Below, in pieces: positions 1 through 5,531 of a stretch of 7,366 bases of DNA (positions are counted from its first letter, which is position 1; the number at the start of each line of letters is the position of its first letter). Under the pieces are notes generated by a model. The model worked only from the letters and a program-made list of their open reading frames with translations, did no database searches and was not told where the DNA came from. This stretch comes from an uncultured Beijerinckiaceae bacterium (GTDB lineage Bacteria; Pseudomonadota; Alphaproteobacteria; Rhizobiales; Beijerinckiaceae). Made by a program: the position numbers and the translations under genes. The stretch is from positions 1 to 7,366 of the forward strand of contig CALMRL010000538.1 in NCBI GenBank assembly GCA_937873345.1, read 5' to 3'.

Positions 1-693
1 GAGCTGCAGAACCTCGTGCTGGGCCTGGGCAGCGCGCTGATGGTGAGCCTCGCCGAAGCGCCGGTCGTCGATCGCCTCGCCCGCCGCGCGCAGGGCGGGC
101 GTCGCGGCCTCGTGCAGCGCCTGCCTTGGCCGGCGTGGGCGCGCAACCTCGCCGGGGTGGTGGCGATGGACTACACCTTCTACCTCTGGCACGTGCTCAC
201 CCACAAGGTGCCGGCGCTGTGGCGGCTGCATCTCGTGCACCACGTCGACCTCGACCTCGACGCCTCGACGGCGATCCGCTTCCACGCCGTGGACATGCTG
301 GTCTCGGCGCCCTGGCGCTACGCCCAGGTCGCGCTGATCGGCCTCGCGCCGGCAGGGGTGCGGCTGTGGCGGGCCTTCTTCCTCCTGTCGATCCTGTTCC
401 ACCACTCGAACCTGGCGCTGCCCGAACGCTGGGAACGCCGGCTCGCATGGGTGCTGACGACGCCGCGGATGCACGGCATCCACCATTCCGCGGTACAGGA
501 CCACACCGACTCGAACTGGTCGAGCGGCCTGTCGTTCTGGGACCGGCTGCACGGCACCTTTCGCCTCGACGTGCCGCAGGATAACATCTCGATCGGCGTG
601 CCGGCCTACCGCCAAGCGGCCGAAGTGGCGGTTCTGCCCTCGCTCGCCATGCCCTTCCGCCGGCAGCGGAGGGACTGGCAGCGGCGGGGATGA
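1..693 (+). CDS. Fatty acid hydroxylase / sterol desaturase family membrane protein (5' end outside window)
   Basis: The reading frame is open from base 1 to a TGA at 691-693, so the gene begins upstream. The GTG at 16 is only the first possible start codon inside the window. The visible 230 residues carry the histidine clusters of the membrane di-iron fatty acid hydroxylase superfamily: HVLTH (from base 190), HLVHH (from 229), the RFH element (from 277), an FHH pair (from 397) and HGIHH (from 472), followed by DHTDSNW and WDRLHGTF. In this family these histidines bind two irons in a membrane enzyme that uses O2 to hydroxylate or desaturate a lipid. A hydrophobic segment lies between the HxxHH and FHH clusters. 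The substrate (sterol, fatty acid, carotenoid or hopanoid) cannot be read from the sequence. The gene is convergent with the DUF2254 gene 61 bp downstream. Family assignment is firm; function is generic. Confidence 0.92.
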   Translation, partial: ELQNLVLGLGSALMVSLAEAPVVDRLARRAQGGRRGLVQRLPWPAWARNLAGVVAMDYTFYLWHVLTHKVPALWRLHLVHHVDLDLDASTAIRFHAVDMLVSAPWRYAQVALIGLAPAGVRLWRAFFLLSILFHHSNLALPERWERRLAWVLTTPRMHGIHHSAVQDHTDSNWSSGLSFWDRLHGTFRLDVPQDNISIGVPAYRQAAEVAVLPSLAMPFRRQRRDWQRRG

Positions 694-694
694 T

Positions 695-723
695 CGCTGG
701 CGAATGCCGGCGCGAAACCAGCG
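695..723. terminator. Weak hairpin between convergent genes, possible bidirectional terminator
   Basis: A perfect 6-bp stem (CGCTGG at 695-700, CCAGCG at 718-723) with a 17-nt loop starts 1 nt after the hydroxylase stop codon, in the 61-bp gap between two convergent genes. The position suits a terminator, but the loop is long, there is no T-tract on either strand, and a 6-bp stem is easily met by chance in GC-rich DNA. Confidence 0.2.
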
Positions 724-754
724 TCACGCCTAACGGCTCCGTGCCCGCCGGGCC

Positions 755-2140
755 TCAGATGACGCCTTCGGCTGCGGGCAGAGGGGCGGTCGCCGGCGGC
801 AGCGACCCGCCGGTCGTCCCCTCCAGTCCGTGAAGCTGCCGCTCCAGCCGGGCAACGTCGTCGTCGGGCAGCCTGCCGCGGCATCCCTCGACGACGCGAT
901 GGGCCCGCGCGGCGATGCGCGACCGCACCGGCTCGTCGTCGACCGTCGAGGCGACGTCGCGCAGCAACCGCAGCAGCCGGCGACTCACCGCGGCGTCATT
1001 CGTCGCGTAGGCGCGGACCTGCTCGATCGCCGTGTCGAAGAGGTCGTCGAGGTCGAGCCACGGCATCGCGACACGCAGCACGTGCGGCGGATCGTAGAGC
1101 AGCGCCTCCGGCGGCTCGCGTCCCAGCCAGCGGATCAGGATGCGGCTGAGCTGGTCGATGCAGCTGATCGCCGTGCTCGGGTCGTTCACCGCCGGCGAGA
1201 TCGCCCTGAGCGCGATGTCGACGATCTGGATGACGCCGAACTCGACGTCCTGCTGCAGCGTGCGCATCGGACCGATGTCGAAGGCGCCCGTCAGTTCCAC
1301 CGCGTGCTCGCGATCGAGCCGGCTGCGCCGCGACACCATCAGCAGCGGCACACCGGCCGGCACGAACTGCCCGACCTTGCGCGTCACGCGCAGCTGCAGC
1401 CTGTGCTCCTTGGCGAAGGCGACGAGACGGGCGGTGTCGACGACGCGGATGTAGCCCGACACCTCGCTCAGCATCGGCAGCTCGATGCCCTCCAGGCGCT
1501 CGGGAGCCGCGGCGACAGGCACGACGCGGCGGCGACGCGGTTCGGGCATCAGCTCGTCGATCGCCTGCTCGGTGTCGCCGGCGATGCGGTCGACGATGTG
1601 GTTGACGCTGATCGCCTGCGAGATGTGCTGGATGAAGAACAGGAGCCAGCCGCAGCACACCAGCGCCAGCGCCATCGCCCCGACCGCCGTGGCCACCGGG
1701 GCGACGGGATGCGGCAGCGTGCGCGCAGCCGGCATCGCCGCGAGACAGTAGGCGAAGGTGCCGAGAAAGATGCCGAGCGTCCACTGCGTGGTGCGGTCGC
1801 GCGCGAAGCTGATCAGGATGCGCGGCGAGAACTGCATCGAGGCGAGCGTCAGCGTCATCAGGAGGATGGCGAAGACGATCGACACCACCGTCATCGTCGA
1901 CGTCGCGATGACGCCGAGGATCGACTGCACCACGCCGGGGTCCTCGCGCGTGGGGAACAGCGTCTGCGGCACCCAGGCGCCGGCGAGCGGCACCGTCTCC
2001 TCGACCGAGGACAGCGTCGCCCCCGCCGCGCCGAGGACGAGCGCCAGCAGCGCCGGACGGATCAGGAAGCCGCCGCGCAACGCGTAGGCCGCCGAGCGGA
2101 TGCGCAGCGGCAGCAGCCTGAGGGCGCCCCGACTGATCAT
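755..2140 (-). CDS. DUF2254 family predicted membrane protein
   Basis: Complete gene of 461 residues from an ATG at 2140-2138 to a TGA at 757-755. An N-terminal hydrophobic half with about four membrane segments (residues about 25-43, 70-100, 121-137 and 149-170) is followed by a soluble C-terminal half. Hallmarks of DUF2254 are visible: the block around SMQFSPR (residues 101-107) after the second membrane segment, FLGTFAYCL, the GYIRVVDTARL strand region, RTLQQDVEFG (about 293-302) and ISPAVNDPSTA (about 314-324). The role of the family is not established, although its members are widespread in proteobacteria. The frame stays open 53 codons further, to an ATG at 2299. That extension is arginine- and serine-rich, unlike the family, and gives 514 residues, so I prefer 2140, which matches the usual length of roughly 420-470. 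No strong Shine-Dalgarno precedes 2140. An 11-codon ORF ending in an ATGA overlap with this start is one possible explanation. Confidence 0.9.
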   Translation of the reverse strand: MISRGALRLLPLRIRSAAYALRGGFLIRPALLALVLGAAGATLSSVEETVPLAGAWVPQTLFPTREDPGVVQSILGVIATSTMTVVSIVFAILLMTLTLASMQFSPRILISFARDRTTQWTLGIFLGTFAYCLAAMPAARTLPHPVAPVATAVGAMALALVCCGWLLFFIQHISQAISVNHIVDRIAGDTEQAIDELMPEPRRRRVVPVAAAPERLEGIELPMLSEVSGYIRVVDTARLVAFAKEHRLQLRVTRKVGQFVPAGVPLLMVSRRSRLDREHAVELTGAFDIGPMRTLQQDVEFGVIQIVDIALRAISPAVNDPSTAISCIDQLSRILIRWLGREPPEALLYDPPHVLRVAMPWLDLDDLFDTAIEQVRAYATNDAAVSRRLLRLLRDVASTVDDEPVRSRIAARAHRVVEGCRGRLPDDDVARLERQLHGLEGTTGGSLPPATAPLPAAEGVI

Positions 2141-2172
2141 CGCGGAGGCTGATCGTTGCGGACGCTGGTCAT
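2137..2172 (-). other. Possible 11-codon leader ORF overlapping the DUF2254 start
   Basis: An ATG at 2172-2170 opens a short reading frame encoding MTSVRNDQPPR. It stops at the TGA at 2139-2137, which overlaps the DUF2254 ATG (2140-2138) as ATGA. A GGAG stretch (complement of 2184-2187) lies 11 nt before this ATG, which is longer than ideal spacing. The DUF2254 start itself lacks an obvious ribosome site, so translational coupling from this leader is conceivable. An 11-codon ORF with an overlap can easily arise by chance. Confidence 0.2.
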
Positions 2173-2213
2173 CGCGATTGGAACTCCGAGGTCGATTGAG
2201 CGACAATGAACGA

Positions 2214-2271
2214 CGGCATCGCGCCGAACAGCGGATGCGGCGCGATGCTGATGCCTTTCGTGCGGCATCGC
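2214..2271 (-). promoter_or_regulatory. Competing inverted repeats upstream of the DUF2254 gene
   Basis: The segment GCATCGCGCCG (2216-2226) is perfectly complementary to CGGCGCGATGC (2238-2248) across an 11-nt loop. The stem can be lengthened by a G-U and a C-G pair (2214-2215 with 2249-2250). A third segment, GCATCGC (2265-2271), can pair instead with GCGATGC (2242-2248), the same bases used by the first hairpin, so the two structures exclude each other. In a minus-strand transcript the shorter hairpin would form first and the 11-bp stem about 75 nt before the DUF2254 ATG. This geometry resembles an attenuator or an operator palindrome. No T-tract follows, and the position of the transcription start is unknown. 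Confidence 0.4.
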
Positions 2272-2331
2272 ATGTTCCGAAAGCCGTCGACGCACTCACC
2301 GGTTCGATGCTCTAAGCTCGACTTTGGCCAT

Positions 2332-2595
2332 TCAGGCAGCATGGCAGAGGGCGTAGGCCGATGGTGCTGGTAGGGCGAAGCGCCGTTTCGTTCTGTGACC
2401 TCGGCGCGAGGACTTCACCAAACCCTGTTCGCGCCACAGGGCGCGGCGCACCGCGGCGAGGGCGTCGGCAAAGGTCGGCCGCGTCCTGGCGTACCCTGCC
2501 GTTGTCGTGACGTGGCGCCGTTCGCGCGCGCTCAGTCGTGTGGCCAGCAGCGTGACGATGGAGAACAGCGCGAGCAGGCGGGGCGTAGTGCGGGC
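2332..2595 (-). pseudogene. Transposase remnant, C-terminal fragment only
   Basis: On the minus strand an open stretch of 87 codons ends at a TGA at 2334-2332. It reads in order: RTTPRLLALFSIVTLLATRL (bases 2592-2533), then RPTFADALAAVRRALW (about 2488-2441), and ends ALCHAA before the stop. This matches my memory of the C-terminus of a DDE-type transposase common in alphaproteobacteria, with an RTTPxLLxLFSxVTL helix, a PTFxDALAxVRRxLW helix and a terminal LCxAA. That recognition is from family knowledge, not a search, and I do not assign an IS family. Nothing resembling the catalytic domain precedes the RTTP motif: the frame hits a stop at 2628-2626, and the IS481-like fragment begins at about 2610. 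The fragment is therefore truncated and inactive. The stretch between the PTF helix and the stop is also divergent. Confidence 0.6.
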
Positions 2596-2609
2596 GAAAA
2601 GCCCTGTCC

Positions 2610-2906
2610 GACCATCACCGGCTGATCAAGCCGAAGCATCCCCATCCTGTGCATCCCTGAGCCAACGGTCAGGTTGAGCGGATGAACCGCATCATCAAGG
2701 ACGCCACAGTGAAGCGCTTCCACTATGAGGATCACGACCAACTGCGGTCGCATCTCGCCAGCTTTGTCGACGCCGACAACTATGCTCGCTGCCTGAAGAC
2801 GCTGAAAGGTCTGACGCCCTACGAAGCGATCTGCAGAGCCTGGACAAAAGAGCCGACCAAGTTCACCCTCGACCCGCTCCACCAAATGCCGGGACTGAAC
2901 ATCTAG
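2610..2906 (+). pseudogene. IS481-family transposase remnant, C-terminal end, with internal stop
   Basis: The plus-strand frame from 2610 reads HHRLIKPKHP, then an odd HPVHP and a stop (TGA 2658-2660), then ANGQVERMNRIIKDATVKRF through TLKGLTPYEAICRAW to DPLHQMPGLNI and a TAG at 2904-2906. This is the C-terminal end of the integrase-like core and tail of IS481-family transposases. The glutamate in GQVERMN (2676-2678) would be the last residue of the DDE triad; the two aspartates and the whole N-terminal helix-turn-helix part are missing. Compared with the usual HPWANGQ, the tryptophan codon TGG has become TGA, and 15 extra bases (CATCCTGTGCATCCC, 2643-2657) sit in front of it. The ATG at 2682 could start a 74-residue peptide, but it would have no catalytic core. 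The piece is decayed and cannot transpose. Confidence 0.88.
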
Positions 2907-2912
2907 AAAGCG

Positions 2913-2929
2913 CCAGATTTCGGAACTGG
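2913..2929 (-). terminator. Imperfect hairpin after the acyltransferase stop
   Basis: CCAG (2913-2916) can pair with CTGG (2926-2929), with a further A-T pair after one mismatch, about 16 nt beyond the acyltransferase stop on the minus strand. The stem is only 4 bp and no real T-tract follows, so it is at best a weak terminator candidate for the polysaccharide operon. It could equally be leftover IS sequence. Confidence 0.12.
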
Positions 2930-2944
2930 TTATGTCACTGCGAC

Positions 2945-4279
2945 CTAAACCGACTCGCCATGACACTCTCGTGCAACCTCACGGGAGTGGGAGGCGGCCC
3001 GTGCCGACATGGCCACAAGCAGGAGTCCGCGCAGGCGGAGAGCCGGACGTTCGATGAATGTCCACGACGCTCCAGCGAGCGCGATTGTTACGCAGAAGCA
3101 TGTGATGAGCCCGCACAGTTGCAGCAGTGAAGTGACGAACGGTAGCGAGGCGAACAGGCGATCAAGAGGGATCGGATCGAAGCCGACATGGGATAGCGCT
3201 CGGCCGGCAGAGCTCAGCAAGCGTGTCGGCAAATCGTCCTTCACATAATCATTGTAAAGATACAAGCCGTAGCTGATGCGCCCCAAAGAGACGACCGGTC
3301 TATACTCCAAACAGCGAGTCAAGAAGGATCGCTGATTGCTGTAGACATGGAAGACAAGAAGCGCGACGGCGAGCGCGCCGGCGGCATAGACAGCCTGCAG
3401 TCGTGGAAGGCTGGGACCTGCGAAGAGTCGTGCGATAAGCGGGCATGCGACGGTGAGCAGGAGGGCGACCCAGCCCGTCCAGGAGCAGTCGAGCCTCGCC
3501 GTCCGCAGCCCGCGCGCCAAGGCCTCACGACTGAGATACAGCACGCCGCCCAGCGCCAGCATGCCGAAGTTGACGAGGCTGTCGATGTACACGACGAAAG
3601 CGGCGACGTCCGATCGACTCAGCCAGAAGCGGCGCAGCAGCGAGGCGACCACGATGGCCCAGCAGGCATGCGCAGCATGGCGCGCGGGAACGAGCAGCAG
3701 CAGCGGCGCAAAGAAGATGTAGAATTGTTCCTCGACGGCGAGGGACCAGAAATGCGCGAAGGTCGTGAGGAACTCGGACGGGTGCATCTGGAAGAAGACG
3801 TTCGATAGATATGTCAGGTGGTAGGGCAGCCCCGTGACCCCGCCGTGCTTGAGGATGTAAAGCGGCACGACCAGGGCCAGCAATACGAAGTAGGCGGGGA
3901 AGATCCGCATCGCCCGCTTGATCCAGAAGCTCGCCGCCTCCTGCCGCAGCGTGGTCCGGCCTGCCTCGATGCGAAGGCGGCCGGCGTTCAGCTGCCCGAT
4001 GATCAGGAAGCCGCTGAGCAGGAAGAAAATCCAGACGCCCGCGAACCCGACCTGCGCGTCATCACCCCAGACTGTCTTGTGCGTGAGGATGACGAGGACG
4101 ACGGCGATGGCGCGCAGGCCGTCGAAGCCGCGTATGTACATGTCGAGACCGGTCTTGCCGGCGTGGGCACCCTCGGTGGCAGCGCGGGGCGGCGCCGTTG
4201 AGGGCTGCCGATCCGGCTCGAAGGGCCTCGGGCGCAAGGTGGGCGGCACGTCTTCAGCCTTCGGGGATCGAAGTGGCAC
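2945..4279 (-). CDS. Acyltransferase-3 (OafA/YrhL-type) membrane O-acyltransferase
   Basis: Multi-pass inner-membrane protein of the acyltransferase-3 family, whose members transfer acyl groups (often acetyl) to sugars of surface polysaccharides. Numbering from the GTG at 4279: the DGLRAIAV motif is at 53-60, a histidine in the first membrane helix (ILTH) at 67, GVWIFFLLSGFLI at 81-93, the RIFPAYF arginine at 125, FWSLAVEEQFY at 177-187, the LEYRPVVSLGRISYGLYLYN region at 324-343 and FIERPALR at 408-415. About ten hydrophobic segments are visible. The residue after SYGLYLY is asparagine, where relatives often have histidine (LYLWH). The frame is open up to 4435, but that part overlaps the upstream glycosyltransferase. 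The GTG at 4279 makes a 1-nt TAGTG overlap with that gene's stop and gives 444 residues including a proline-rich tail. The ATG at 4141 gives 398 residues and begins right at the domain. Neither start has a clear Shine-Dalgarno. It is the last gene of the operon. Confidence 0.9.
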   Translation of the reverse strand: MPLRSPKAEDVPPTLRPRPFEPDRQPSTAPPRAATEGAHAGKTGLDMYIRGFDGLRAIAVVLVILTHKTVWGDDAQVGFAGVWIFFLLSGFLIIGQLNAGRLRIEAGRTTLRQEAASFWIKRAMRIFPAYFVLLALVVPLYILKHGGVTGLPYHLTYLSNVFFQMHPSEFLTTFAHFWSLAVEEQFYIFFAPLLLLVPARHAAHACWAIVVASLLRRFWLSRSDVAAFVVYIDSLVNFGMLALGGVLYLSREALARGLRTARLDCSWTGWVALLLTVACPLIARLFAGPSLPRLQAVYAAGALAVALLVFHVYSNQRSFLTRCLEYRPVVSLGRISYGLYLYNDYVKDDLPTRLLSSAGRALSHVGFDPIPLDRLFASLPFVTSLLQLCGLITCFCVTIALAGASWTFIERPALRLRGLLLVAMSARAASHSREVARECHGESV

Positions 4280-5451
4280 TACGGCCGCGCGGGGTCGCGT
4301 GCGCGGATCGCGCTCATCGGCGTCCAGGTCTGGAAGCGCTCGCCCTGCAGCGAGCGCATGACGCCGAGACCGACGCCGACGAAGGCGAGCAGGATGGCGC
4401 CGAGCTGACGCATCGGCGGGACCCCGATCCGCCAAGCCAGGACGGCGGCGGCGGCGGTGCCGAGCGTCGCCAACGCGACGGCTTTCGCCGGCAGCAGCGC
4501 GCAGAGCGCGAGCAGCGCGAAGCCGCAGGCGGCGGCGAGGTTATAGATGATCAACCATTTCAGCAGCCGGTGCGAGACGTAGCCGTAGAGGACGCCGAAC
4601 CGCGCCCGCGCGATCTCCTTCCACAGTAGGCGGTGCACATTGAAGGCTTGGCAGGCAATGCGCACCTTGCGGCCGAACTCCTGGCCCCCATCACCGCAGA
4701 TGCGTTCGAAGGCGTAGGCGTCCGGTGCCCGCACGACGAGATTGCGGCCGAGCAGGACGGTCATGGAGACGAAGAAATCGTCGATGATGTCGGCGGGGAC
4801 GATCGGATAAAGGGAGCGGCGCACGGCGAACAGCGAGCCATCGGCCCCGACGACGCCGATCGTGTCGCTTTCGAGCTGCCGGATGCGCTCTTCGAGCTTC
4901 CAGTACAGGTTGCCCGACGATGCGACGGCGGTCCCGACGTCGTGCTCGTATCGAAGGTGGCCGCAAACGCAGCCGACCGCCGGGTCGGTGAAGCGGGCGC
5001 CGATGCGGCGGAGCGCGTCGCGATCGAGCAGGACGTTGGCATCGGAGAAGACGAGGACGTCGGCGGGCGCCTCCGCGACCAGCATGTTGAGGCCGTTCGA
5101 CTTGCCGGCGCGGGTCTCGCCGACGACGACCGTGATGCGGTCGCGATAGGGGGCGAGGCGTTCGACGGTTCGGTCGGTCGCGGCATCGACGTAGACAAGC
5201 AGCTCGCATTTCGGCACCGTCCGCTGCAGGGCGAGCATGTTCTCGGCTTTGGCGACGATGCCGTCCTCCTCGTTGTAGGCGGGCACGCAGATGGCGAAGC
5301 TCGGCAGGGCGTCGCCGTGCTCGACGCGCGCCGCCCGCCGGGGCTTCAGGACGCGCAGCACGAGGAGCGAGGCGGGATAGGTCGTGAAGGGATGCACGGC
5401 GAGCAGCGCGAAGACCGCGGCGGCGACGAAGAGGATCATGCAGGGGAACAT
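4279..5451 (-). CDS. Family 2 glycosyltransferase with membrane anchors
   Basis: Protein of 390 residues from an ATG at 5451 to a TAG at 4281-4279. It has an N-terminal membrane segment (about 5-30), a cytoplasmic GT-A catalytic domain and hydrophobic C-terminal segments (about 300-322, 325-340 and 352-365). Catalytic landmarks of GT2 enzymes are visible: the nucleotide-binding start FAICVPAYNEE (52-62), an aspartate region DAATDRT (89-95), TRAGKSNGLN (113-122), the metal-site motif SDAN (136-139), GADGSLFAVRR (202-212), the acidic pair DDF (224-226) and EFGRKVRI (258-265). It should move a sugar from a nucleotide donor to a polyprenyl-linked or growing glycan at the inner membrane face. The QxxRW motif of processive synthases is not seen, so a single-addition enzyme is more likely. 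A second ATG at 5439 is an alternative start. The frame is open far upstream, but that stretch lies within the O-antigen ligase-like gene and is not coding. It is separated from that gene by 80 bp and may overlap the acyltransferase by 1 nt. Confidence 0.92.
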   Translation of the reverse strand: MFPCMILFVAAAVFALLAVHPFTTYPASLLVLRVLKPRRAARVEHGDALPSFAICVPAYNEEDGIVAKAENMLALQRTVPKCELLVYVDAATDRTVERLAPYRDRITVVVGETRAGKSNGLNMLVAEAPADVLVFSDANVLLDRDALRRIGARFTDPAVGCVCGHLRYEHDVGTAVASSGNLYWKLEERIRQLESDTIGVVGADGSLFAVRRSLYPIVPADIIDDFFVSMTVLLGRNLVVRAPDAYAFERICGDGGQEFGRKVRIACQAFNVHRLLWKEIARARFGVLYGYVSHRLLKWLIIYNLAAACGFALLALCALLPAKAVALATLGTAAAAVLAWRIGVPPMRQLGAILLAFVGVGLGVMRSLQGERFQTWTPMSAIRARDPARP

Positions 5452-5531
5452 CCGATGCAGCGAAGCGGCTGTCCGCCGCGACCGACCGCTCGGCCGCCGT
5501 CCCTGTATCGCCGCGCGCGGGACGGGAGGCC

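Larger units (their letters stand above)
2141..2944. other. Gene-poor interval between DUF2254 gene and polysaccharide operon
   Basis: About 800 bases carry no intact gene. From left to right they hold the DUF2254 leader with its inverted repeats (to about 2271), about 60 bases with no recognised feature, a minus-strand transposase remnant (2332-2595), a short junction, and a plus-strand IS481-family remnant (2610-2906). The last 38 bases, before the acyltransferase stop, contain only a weak imperfect hairpin. No complete terminal inverted repeats or target-site duplications could be identified by eye. Confidence 0.7.

Noticed and set aside
830..2152. A 440-codon plus-strand open frame antisense to the DUF2254 gene
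   Set aside because: Its product is dominated by D, R, H and Q with no domain pattern, typical of the antisense frame of a GC-rich gene; the minus-strand frame has clear DUF2254 motifs.
2240..2278. GGAAC on the minus strand (complement of 2274-2278) as the -35 half of an EcfG stress promoter for DUF2254
   Set aside because: No CGTT -10 element occurs at the required 16-19 nt spacing, so the half-site alone is not evidence.
2141..2299. N-terminal 53-codon extension of the DUF2254 gene to the ATG at 2299
   Set aside because: The extension is polar and arginine/serine-rich, unlike the family's N-terminus, and coincides with inverted repeats that look like a leader region.
2270..2325. ACCGGTTCGATGCTCTAA as half of a dispersed alphaproteobacterial palindrome repeat
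   Set aside because: The complementary half is not present nearby; similarity to the known AGAGCAT-type repeats is too loose to call by eye.
2532..2966. A 144-codon minus-strand open frame across the IS481 remnant
   Set aside because: It is the antisense frame of the recognisable IS481 C-terminus and crosses into the acyltransferase end; no family pattern.
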